Origin: Heliopora coerulea
Lineage: Eukaryota; Cnidaria; Anthozoa; Scleralcyonacea; Helioporidae
Reading direction: 5' to 3'
Length of the DNA stretch: 64,000 nt
Assembly (NCBI GenBank): GCA_030142905.1
Contig: JASJOG010000002.1
Coordinates: forward strand, 5,961,001-6,025,000
This document shows, piece after piece, positions 40,101 through 52,100 of the stretch. The position numbers were made by a program, and so were the translations under genes. The notes beneath the pieces are model-generated. The model was given only the letters and a program-made list of their open reading frames with translations. It was not told the origin of the DNA and did no database searches. Every line of letters starts with the position of its first letter. Position 1 is the stretch's first letter.

Positions 40101-43100
40101 TAAATAACATTGGAACGTGCATATAGTTTCCCCTAGGAAAGAATGAAGTCGGGAAGCTAATTTCGAAAACTGCTGAAAACATTGGTCTTCAAGGGAGATT
40201 AGCCAATCATTCCGTTCACAAAACTTGTAGTTCAAGGTTTTTCAATCCAGACGTACCTGGGAATTATACAGCTCAGCTAAGTGATTACCAAAACTTGAAA
40301 ATTCTCGATTCATGCAAATCCCCTTCCGTTCAACATCAGCGAAGATGTCGTTTGTACTGAGTCGCTCAGTACCCAACTTCAAACTCATTAACCTAAATAT
40401 ACAGTCATTTTATTTAATCGACATTCACTGTCGTAGATACACAACCATTTGCATCGAAGGCCATTCTATAGCGCCAACAGACGATCATTAACATCACTCT
40501 ACTATACATTAGGGATAATAAAATTTCAATTACCGTAAATGATCGATTAAGCGCCGCTAACCAAATAAGCGCCGCTCTCGAATAAGCGCCGCACCTTTAC
40601 CGAAAATGATTTAATAAGCGCCGCTCTCGAATTAGCGCCGCGACGCCAATTTGAGGATTTACAAGTAAACGCTGCACCGAGATATCATAACATGATTGAG
40701 AAAGGAGATCACGACCAATTCCAGAGTTCTAAAGTTTTAATGTAGGATATCTCTTACAATTGGGTTCGTATAATAATTCTAGGTGTATAAATTTCTCCTT
40801 CTTGCTCAACTCTGAGTCTAACACCTGTGTATGTCGTCGATTTACGGTGTATCCTGCAAACTTTGCGGGAACCACCAGCCGAACTTCGCGCTTTCTCTTC
40901 CCCGTAACTTCAGCTAAGACGCTATTTGATTCGTCCGCCTTCAGAAAATAATCAGTTAGACTTGAAAGTTCTATAGGGACGTGCCCGACAATAATACGTG
41001 CGTTCTTTGTTCTCTATATATTACACTAAATGTTTTACCCGTTATTGAAATAAGCGCCGCTCTCAAATAAACGCCGCATCTTTAACTGGAAAAATGCAAA
41101 TAAGCGCCGCGGCGCTTAATCGATCATTTACGGTAGGCAAGATATTCCTCTTGCGTAATTGAAATTTTATTATCCCTAATGTATAGTAGAATGGTGTTAA
41201 TGATCGTCTGTTGGCACGACAGAATGCCCTTTGATGCAAATGGTTGCGTATCTACGGTAATGAATGTCGATTGAATAAAATGAACGTATTTTTGCGGTAA
41301 TGAGTTTGAGGTTGGCATTAATGATAGTATATTTTCTGGTAATGAACAGCAAAAGGTGTATTAAACACTGTATCAAGTGTTTAATGTTACTTGTCCGCCA
41401 TCTTGCAACTATCCGACATAGCGGACAAGTGAAAAAGAGCGTACACGAAATTAGAGTTTTCGTTTGTTAAACCAGAGTGATAACAACAAAACCATCTTGA
41501 TTTTAGCATCCTGGAGGGGAGAAAAGCTCACATTAATCGTGTGCTGATAAAAAATGTTGAGTATTTTCCCTTTACATCGAAGATGGCCCTGGAAATTATG
41601 AGTAACGGAATTTCGGTTTCGCAACTTTTTTACCACGGTAACGACGTGGTACAGGAAACGATCGTTACATCGAAATCCTATGGCCTGATAACAATGGAAT
41701 GGATGAATACAGATATTTTGAAGTTCGTATTCCCTGAGAAACGTTCAGGAAAAGTAGAGGTAACCTCTTGATAACAAGCCAAGTACCTTAACTTTTGAAT
41801 ATGATGAGAAATGGTCATCTTTGTCAATAAAAACGGCGAAGACAACAACAGCAACATAAACACAAAAACCATCGATAATACCTCCACCATCACCACAACA
41901 AACTAACTTCTGCACCCACATTCACATCAACCACTCGAATACCAACATCAACACAAGCACAATTCAAACTAACAATGACACCAATTCATCCAGAGCACCA
42001 AGACCAGTACCTATGCCAAAACGAAGACCAAGACCACGATCAACAAACAACACCAACACCAACATTAATACGACCACCCACAATAACACCAACATCAACC
42101 ACCATCTACAATACCAAGACGAACATAAATCGCAAAAACAACAACACTATGAAAACTAACACTAACAGTACGAACACTAACACATATAACAACAAAAACA
42201 ACTACAAAAACACCACCACCAACTACATCAACGACAGGATCAACAGAAATAACCACGCTATTTATTACGAGGTACTTCAAAGGTCATAACGATATCAGCG
42301 AAGGAAAAGAATATCTACAAAGACACTCAACTCACTGTCAAAGACACTCAAATTACTTTACGTAATGCCCTCCTTGCTTCACTTTGGAGAATAAGTAAAC
42401 AGAGTTCCAATTAAATTCAAAGAAGGAGACCATTATTAATAAAAAGACTGCCAAGCACTTATTTGGCCCTTCACCAGTCTCGGAGTAACATGTTTCCTTA
42501 TGCACAAGTAAACTTACCCAGGTAACCATTTTGCTGATAAAATGCATCGACCCAGGCGTTTTGAGTTTTAGAATAAATGTCTGGCACGAAGTTTGCCTTG
42601 TCCTGACGACCTTGGATAGTTCCGCGTAGACGGTCTTGTTCAATTAGATCGCTGATTACAGCTTAAAAAAAAAAGAAGATAATACAACACGCAACAAATT
42701 CGTGAATGACAAGAGAACTTTAATATATCCTTGATTGTAAAATAGTTAATGAGTAATTTCCAACGCAGCCAGGTGAAGAATAGTTGATTTGACGCTACCC
42801 AGGCTAAAAAGTTTTCAGCGTAGTTTACAAAGCTACATTTCATGACCCAACGTTTCGACACTCCAATCTAATATCATCGCCAGGGCGATCGTTCTGGGTC
42901 TAAGGTCCCTATTTGTCTTCGCTGAACCACTAATGACATTAACTATTGACGAGATATAAAATAGGCTTCCGATAATAGGTCACCGTCATCGCGATTCAAT
43001 AGAGCAGGGGCGCTGTTAAGGGTTGCGTCGTCGTGATATGCGCGGTGCATGTGGATTGGTGTTCCCTGCTAGCAGTGATCTCTCTTCTTGGATTGTGGAA

Positions 43101-46100
43101 GCGATCTAAATCATGAAACCTCTTCTAGTGTCACCATGATTAGTGATCCCAGGGAGGAGTGACCATGCGACGCTAGTACCAAGTGACAAATGACCAACTC
43201 CAGAATCAAAATTCAAAATTCAAACTCCATGGTAACCCCAATTCCAATCCCTAAACTGATCCTGACACTAATCCTAACCCTAATCCAAACCCCAACCTTA
43301 GCCCTAACCCTACTCCTAACCCTAATCCTAATTTAAACATTGTTGGCTGCACGGGTAATTCAGCCCTGAAAAGGAGATCGCTATGAAAATTGGGAATTGA
43401 TAACCATGAGTCATCGTAACCGAGTTTTCGGGGACCGTAGGTCACGCAGTTCAGCAGTCGTTTATCTCCATGACACTGGCAACAGATGCTTACTTTAGAG
43501 AAACCCCAGTCCACAATCACGGTGCGAAATCTGTTCTGGAAACAGGTTTGCAACAACTAGGATTTCAAAATTTCATGATTAACCTATCAAACTCGGCAAA
43601 AGCTCTGAGCATAACACCATAACACAAAGGCAATAAGTACAGGGATGCCGTTTGGATATCTGATTTTAAGTAGCATAAAATTTCTACAACTTTCAACGTG
43701 ATTTTCTCTTTAAGTACGGATTCGTTTCAGTCGTAATATCATATTATCGCCTCCTTTTTCCACTAACTTCTCGTGGTTGAATAGCTGATGAAACACTCAT
43801 TATAGAGCGTGCCAAATTAGCGTCTTGATTACAAAAAGACAAGCTGGCTCGGTAGCCGGGCCAGCTTGCTAAACGGGTTAAGCTTGCCAAATAGAGATAA
43901 ACTCAATAACAAAATAATGAGATTCCACTCTGTCATCAGTCTACGTCACTATGGAGCCACATGAGATGTGCGCACGCGTGTTGTTGGTACGTGTTTTGGC
44001 GGTTCGCTGAAAGATAAACAAGTGAATGATTTTGATTCAAACCGTGGAATTTTGTCAATCCTAATCCTCTTTCACCCAACAACCAAGAACGGTAAGTCAA
44101 TCCCTTGCAGGTTGTCTACAGTTCTGAATAACTAATGTTGGAGGAAACCAACGAACTGAGAACAACCATGCGGTTGGCACCTTCGGAGATTCGACCATTA
44201 ACAATGATCTCAGGATATTGCCGGCCTTTCGGCACAGCAGATCGAAAACCATACAACTTCGTCCACACAAAATAAACGCTCACAGAGCACACAAAGAACA
44301 ACAAGTGGTTCAGAAATATCCGAGTCGGACTCGAACGAACCGATTCAAAGATCAAGAAAGCGGCGACGATTCAATAACGAGACTGATGACAATATCAGCC
44401 TTCACGGGGACGATGATTCCGATGATGAGAAAGACATTAAAATGTTCACCGAGCGATCACAGTCCACTGGCCAGAAAAGTGGGAAATCCCATCCGTAGAG
44501 ACAAAGCTTCTCCAAGATTTCGCAAACGACCTCTGAGGAAAATAATGTCACTGGCAATAACATAGAGCAAGAGCTCGCTAACATTGCCATCAAACGACGG
44601 GGATAGAAACTGTCCGCAAAAGTGTAAGCATGAATGACAAATAAAAATGTCCTGCGAACTGTACCGAAATTCAAGCTACAAAGGTTAATTCTGCGATCTG
44701 GAACCAGTATAACTCCAAGAAAAGGAAAACGGACATATAACTATCCAATTTTCAGCAGATTATACGCAAAGTTACACTTCCAACCTTGCAAATAACTGAT
44801 ACGTTGTTAGGAGGTTCAACTGCGTCCCAAAATTCCAAGATCATCTCCCAATCAGTTGACACAATAGCCATGTTTGGACATCTGAATACTCAGTTTTCAC
44901 AATTTCGCACGGAACAGATAAAGCGTGCACTCAAATCCGAATACACTGCAATTTTTTCATTTTATTCTATTTAGCTTTGCCTTGGTTACAATAAGTATTC
45001 TAGATAAGTTACAAGGTCTGGAATACCGCAACAACTAAAACCAATTACTGTGGATCCATAAATACAACATAGCACAATTTTTTTGATAGTGCATTACAAA
45101 CAATCTACGTCCGGGAATAAACTGGAACAAAACTAAAAACAACAAGTTGGGGGACGCAGAGACGTCGGACGGAATTACATTTTATGCAAACTATTTTCCA
45201 AGATCGTGAGTCATCGGGGGTGTGAGTAGATTGAACAGCAGAGTAGTAATAATCTTTAGCTTCTTGAAGGGTCTTAGAGTGGTTGACAGACGTATTTCGT
45301 TGGGCAGTGCGTTCCATAGTCTAGTTGCTCTTACTAAGTATGATTTGCTGTACGAAAATGTTCTGTATGTTCGTTCTTCAAAGGCGTTGCTGTTAAATTT
45401 TTGTTGAAATCTTGTGAAGATATTAGATTTAGTTTTTCTACGAAGAGTGGATTTGTTAAAGGAAGTATGTCCATTGGTGACTTTAAAAAAGAATACCATA
45501 TCTAAATATCCGTGCCAGTAAGTTACAGGGAGAAGGTTTGTTTCAATTAGCCTGTCTTTGTAAGTAGTTTCAATATGGAAGGGAAGACGAAGAATATATT
45601 TTCTCGCGCAGCGTCGGACCCATTCAAGTTTTTTATAAGTTCAGCTGACTGTAAGGCCCAAACTTGCGTTGCGTATCCAAGATGTGAACGGACAATTGTC
45701 AAGAAGATAGTATGTCGGATGGTGATAGCAAAAACCTTGGATGTGGTTCTTCCTACGCACCCCAAAATAGTATTGGCTTTCGCAGCTTGTGCGTAGACCT
45801 GCTTCTTTCACGAAGGAGGCCAGAAGAGATCCAGACCCCAAGGTCTCGTTCATGTTTGCAACGCGCAAGTCCAGTCTTATCAATTGAGTATGGGATCCTT
45901 ACAAAGTTTTTCTTTCTTGATATTATTAGAACCTTGCATTTCTCAAGTCCTGTTGTAGTAAGTTGTTGTCTGCTTTTGATGATATACACTTGAACAATTT
46001 TGTGTCATCAACAAATGCTGCTATTCTAGACGAGTTAATTGCGTTAAGTAGATCGTTAACGTAAAGAAGGAAGAACATAGGTCCGAGAATGGATCCTTGA

Positions 46101-49100
46101 GGTACACCAGAGGTTAGAGGTAGAGGTTTTGATATTGTTCCAAGTACTGTAACTTGTAGTTAACGATTTTGAAGGTAGGCTTGAAACCATGAGAGTAGGT
46201 TGTCACGGAATCCAATATTGTATAATTTATTGATCATCTTATTATGACTTACTTTATTAATGCTTTAGACATATCAAGGCATATGACATCAATCTGTTTT
46301 CCTTGATCTAGATGGCTACCAATCTCATCCAGAGTCTGAATTAGTCGAGTAGTACAAGATTTACCAGCAATAAAACCGTGTTGACATGTACTGATTGTAT
46401 TTTGCAAATATCCCCTGATATGATTTAGCACAATTTGCTTCAGCAGTTTGGAAGCTAGGCACAAATAAATAAGTCTATAATTTGTTATATATATAATATA
46501 TAATATTAATATAATAAGTCTATAATTTGTTACAAGGTCTTTTGGTCACTTTTTGTATACTGGAACTACACTGGCTCACTTCCCCTCATCAGGAATGCTC
46601 CCAATTTGAAGTGATTTATTGAATAGCAAGTAAAGAGAAGGTGCAATTTGATCTGCCGTTGCTATAAGGATTCTGCCAGGGATTCCGTCTGGTTCGAGAG
46701 CTTTGTCAGGACCTAAAGATTTTATTGCAGGGAGCACTTTACTTTCAGTCAAAGTCAGTTCGTTGAAGGTCTGTGATGAACAGTAAGCGGTGACTTTATC
46801 GAAAGTATTGTTGTTGATGTTTGATGCTACATCTTTGTCCACATCCCGAGTGAACAATGATGCAAAGTAGTCATTGAGCATGTTAGCGATATTGTGCGGG
46901 TTATCAGCAAAATTAGAATCATTTTTCATGATACGAGGAATGTTACTTGATTTATGTTTTAACTTGAATAAGCTTCAAAAGCGCTTCGCTCTGCGGAAGT
47001 TTCACTTAACAGCCACCTCCTCTTTGGAAACGATCTGGCCAAGCAATTACGGGATGTCACAGAAGCAAGCAGGATTAGCAGCTCCATAGCATATTCATTG
47101 TACAAAAACCCCTACAGAGGAAATCAACAATTTTCCAAGCAACCAGGTTGCAGTAGCAGAGAATCAAAAGGAAATTTTTATGTAAGGGACCAAACAAAAC
47201 TTTCAAAAGGAAGAAATCACAGAGCACCATGAGGCAATACTAAAACAGCTGTTAAAAATAAAACATGACGTGAGCACTTTTAGTACATTTTTATCCAAAT
47301 TGTTAGACTAACTACAAAATTCCTGCCAAACATTAAGGCTGGACAAGTTGCTACCTGTATTTCAAATCGGAAAGAACTCACCAGTGACAAAAAGATTTTG
47401 TTTAATGTTATGAGGGCAAGCATTGAATAAAACTGACTTCCTCATTCAATACAGACTACCCGCTTAGAGATTTCAGATGCATGAATATCCCTTGATAGAG
47501 CATGAAATACAAAAATTGCTTCAGAAAGGGGTAATAAAGAAAGTTAAGCATAAAGCAGGACAATTTGTGTCTAGTATATTTTTATGTCCCAAAAAGGATG
47601 GATAACATCGACTTATTCTAAACCTCAAAAAATCCAGTAAATTAGTAACCTACCATCATTTTAAGATGGCTTCTCTCAGCAACATCACTAAACTTATTAC
47701 AAAGGACGTCTTCACAGCCTTAGTGGACATGAAAGATGCCCACTATCCCATTCCAATTCAAACCATAGACCGGAAATTCTTACGTTTTAGATGGCAGGGA
47801 GAGCTGTATGAATTCACATGATTATCAAATGAACTGTCATCTGCTCCTTGTTTATTCACTAAAATACTGAGGCCTACACTAGCCTATTTTCACAAACAAG
47901 CTTATATCTCAGTAGCACATCTTGATGCAGAATTCTTACTACTCTATAATGTTAAGGATCCTTAGGACATCCAATTCAGAGAGTCCTTTTTGCTTTTCGG
48001 GGGTCCCCTGCCTACTAATGCAATGTTGTTGTTGTAAACACACAGAGACCAGATAACAAATAAATCTTTATTTTTGGATGATTTCGCTTTGCGGCCTTAT
48101 GCATCCAAACAAATTTTGCACTGCATTCGATTTTCGATCGAATCGAACTTTAACCATTGAATTTTTTTCAGCTATTTAGGACGAAAAATACGTTTCTTTG
48201 GCTGGGCAGTCCTGGAGAACTGTCTCACTTTCAGGTTTCCTTGATATTGAACAAGGAAGATTTTCGAACAATGTTTTTCTGCGTAGAAATAACGAACGAC
48301 AAAATCGCGGCACAATAGAGGAAAAGTTGTCATGGTCGCAAAGATTTCACATGGGGACAAGTCACTCGGACTCTTGTAATTCTCTAACTAAGAAAATCTG
48401 GGAGTGGTGTATAGCCACGGACGTATGGTTAACTGTGACACATATCCCTGGGAAACAAAACCTTGCTGCTGATTATGAATCAAGACGGAATCAAAGAGCA
48501 TCTGAGTGTAAGTTGAATGCTACTGCCCTTCAAAGTCCTTTGAAACAGCTTTAGGTCATACTAGACATTAATCTGTTTGCCTCTCGAATAAACTATCAGT
48601 ACCCAAAGTGTGTCATATAGACCTGATCCCCAATCCTTTACTACGGATGCATTTAGCTTGGACTGGGCAGAATTAAACTTTTATGCTTCCCTACCATTTA
48701 GTGTCATACCACCAATGCTGAACAAAATTCAAAGCGACAGACACAAGGGGTTTGTGTCCTGCCAGACTGGTCAACACAAGCATGGTATCCCAAAGCTCTC
48801 CAAATGTTAAAACAGGGACCGGTCTGCCTGAAAGCATTTAAAGACCTAATTCAACTACCAAGTCACTTTGCAGAAATGCATCCACTCTGGTCCAGACTAA
48901 ACTTCGTCCGTCTATTATCTGGGAAGGACTACCTATATACAATCTGTCATCTAGGGCTAAGGACATACTGATGGTATCACGAGGGCCAAGTACTTCAAGT
49001 GAATATGAAACATATCTAACAAGATGGCAGCGATATTGTCAAGAAACCAACAGTGATGTGTTTCAACCACACTACACCCGCCAATTGCAATATGATTGAA

Positions 49101-52100
49101 AGAGATTTTTTACCTAAAACCATCCCTTCCCAAATACCGTGAGATACGGGACGTTAAATATTGTGTTAGATTACCTGAAGACATTTGAGGCGATAAGCTG
49201 CTTGCCCCTTAAGAAGCTTACGTTGAACTTAACATGCTATTGTGCCTCACTACGGGCCAGAGGAGACAGACAATGCATAAGTTTGACATTAATTACATCC
49301 AAGAAATGAGTGATAGATACAGGATAACAATCCATGTGAAGCTTACACAAACAAAACCAGGGAGACACGTGGAGCCGACAGATTTACTAGTTTCTAAAGA
49401 TGATCAGAAACTTTGCGTGGTGGGATATCTCAGAGAATATTTTGAAAGGACAAATCAGATAAGATGTGGCCATTCTCAGTTGCTGATAAACTCTGTGAAA
49501 CCATTCAAACCTCTATCTCAGGATACCATTTCCCAATGGATCAAGCAAGTACTAAAGGCAGCTGGCAAAGATATATCAAAATATTCTGCTCATATTAGTA
49601 GGGCTGCATGCACATCCTATTGCAAGGATATAGATTTGAGTATATCAGAGACAATGAAGAGTGCAGGATGGTCAAATACAAGCCCCTTTGCAAGATTCTA
49701 TGACAAGCTGGTGGAAAATGCTACATTAGAAACAGACTGATAAATTCAGGAACAGTACATAGAAATTAATATTGTTGTTCACTTTCCTTAATAAACTATT
49801 GAAGTAATTGAATAGTTCGTGTCACAGGGCTTTGAAATCTCATGTGACTCCATAGTGACGAAGAGTGATGACAGGGTAGAATTAGTAAATTAAACGAGAC
49901 CTACCTCTAAGTTGAAACTGATTAGGATTCTAGCCCGTCATCAGTCCGAAACGAAGGAGTTACATACCCATATACAGTGCTCCCCTCTTGACGCCTTTGT
50001 TCCTTTCCTGCAACATTCACGTTGACTACTGACTAGCAACACGCGTGCGCACACCTCACGTGACTCCGTTCCGGATTGACGACAGGCTATAATCACAATC
50101 AAATTTCAACTTACAGGTAAGTCTCATTTAATAGCGTTCCGCGCAGTTGACGTCACGGATTTTGACACCTTGCTTGACTCAGACAAACAAACTCACACGT
50201 GCATTCATCCTGTTATATAGTCACTATAAAAATGGAGTCTATACCTAGTTCTTCGGCTCACCGTTTAACAATTCTAACTGAAAATGATGCTGTCCCAGGT
50301 TGTCGCTTTGATAAAGATCCAGATAATTATACTGTAGATCAGATAAAACGCTGGCTTAAATGTAGAGGCCTCAAGCAAAACGGTAAGCGAAGTGAGCTTG
50401 TAAAGCGAGTTCGTGATTGTATTAATGATTAATTAATTAATAAAAATATTTTACATTTACTTATATTTTACATTTACTTACCGAGTGTAGTTTGAAAATT
50501 GACAAGTGCACAACCAACAATAACCATTTGAGTTGCCATGGGAGAGAGGGAAAGTGCAATTTTCTTTCCAATGAGTCGAAATTGTTTTAATCGTTCATTA
50601 AAGCGTTCAACGTGAATCCTTGCCTTTGCGATTTTACGAGTTTAGAATTCTTCTCCTGCACTTAGGTTCGTTCTTCCCTTTAAGAAAGCAGGTATCTTTA
50701 GGTGGGCCCTCAGAGGATTCAAGAGTTCTTGGACTGTGAATCCACGATCTGCTAGTATGATGTCGCCAGGATTTATGTGTTTCAAAATTCCACAGTCTTT
50801 AAAGAGTTCCACGTCCCCTATGTCCCCTTCATACAAATCTGACACAAAGCAAGCACTTCCATTTGGACTGACTGCAATCAGACATTTAAAGGTATTGGTG
50901 TGCTTATAGGAAGAGTAGGTATTTCCTTCTCTTGCAAAATTTCTCGACGTCTGTACACTGAATTCCGTACAGTCAACGGTACAACGGATATTTTTCATGT
51001 TCTTGAAAACCTTTGGCACATATCGCCTTAAAACGTCGCGCGAGGGAAACATGACAGATTCCATGTCTCTAAAAATTTTATACATTAGTTGGATGAGAGT
51101 TGTAAATATCTTTCAAATAGTAGTTTCCCCGATAGTTCTCTGTGGTGTACTCATTAAAATTGCCATAATTTGCATGGTAAATCCCCTTCGTAGTCTCACC
51201 AAGGTAATGAATAGCTTTTCTTTGTCAGAAATCTTTGATTCTGGGCCTGAATTTCCTCTTGAGGAATCAGTGGTCTCTTTTGCATTCCAGTATGTTATCT
51301 CATGTAGCGGACAAACATTATTAAGGAATTTGTACTGCGCTTCAAACTGTTCCGTGTTCAGTCCAGTAAAATGTTTCATATTTTCGGGATTTTTAGCAAT
51401 ATGTTCAAGTGCTAGGCTTGAAATAACTTTTGAGTCTTTCTTAATTGTATTTACTTCATTTCGTAGAAACATCGTTTCCACTTTCGAAGAAAGAATGTAC
51501 TTCGAGTATTGTGTTTGCAATCCTTTGTTTAATACCACACGACCAGTACTTGTAGAAATACATTCCGCGGTCTCGTCCGATTCGGGGTCCGGTGTAGCAT
51601 CATCATTTTGCACAAATACATCTGCAGAATCTTATTTGTCATCAAAGCTTGAACTGGAGTCGAGTTTACATTTCTTTAAAGGTGAAGACCACCTCGATTT
51701 GGGTGCCTTCCTTTTCGGTGCAGTCGCCTTATTGTACTCTTTTGTAGTAAAGTTTCCCTTCAAAGGATCTGGATTTTCAGCAGTGGGTCCCTTATCTCCA
51801 ACCCAATGGACGGCACAGATATACGTATTTCTTGTTACTTTAGATGTGTCAAAGCCTTCTCTGGAACAGGCGTTTATCCAGCGCTTGCATTTCTCAATAT
51901 CTTGAGATGGCTTCGGGAATGGTATGAAGATCTTCTTCCCTGCCGCCTGCATTTCTTTTAGCGATTTCGGCAATCTTTCTGGGTATCTTGAATCGTTGTT
52001 GCACTTTCCCCAACAGCAATGCTTTGTGCTTACCATCTTCGCAATTTTTTTCGGGATTTTTAGCGTATTTCGAAGAGTTAAAGCAAAAACTATAAAGACA

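Larger units (their letters stand above)
44200..47290 (+). pseudogene. DIRS gag-like ORF, split by LINE 4
   Basis: The first part ends ...[20 protein letters not shown], then [11 protein letters not shown], near 44,950. The second part resumes near 46,985 with [20 protein letters not shown] and [11 protein letters not shown]. Both fit the continuous ORF1 of DIRS elements of animals, as I recall it. The frame changes several times. Confidence 0.7.
43915..50128 (+). mobile_element. DIRS-like tyrosine-recombinase retrotransposon, disrupted
   Basis: Plus-strand order: gag-like region (44,200-44,952 and 46,970-47,290), RT (about 47,470-47,955), RNase H (about 48,310-48,540), linker, tyrosine recombinase (49,234-49,740). 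There are no LTRs. Instead, inverted ends share GTGCGCACGCGTGTTG (left about 43,975, right about 50,040 as complement), and an internal complementary region (49,835-49,880) matches the left end, the DIRS layout. It is interrupted by LINE 4 in gag and by an unrelated stretch at 47,955-48,300. It lies antisense to UFL1. Confidence 0.82.

Noticed and set aside
41975..42289. Thr/Asn-rich 104-codon ORF
   Set aside because: It lies wholly within an ACC/AAC low-complexity tract.
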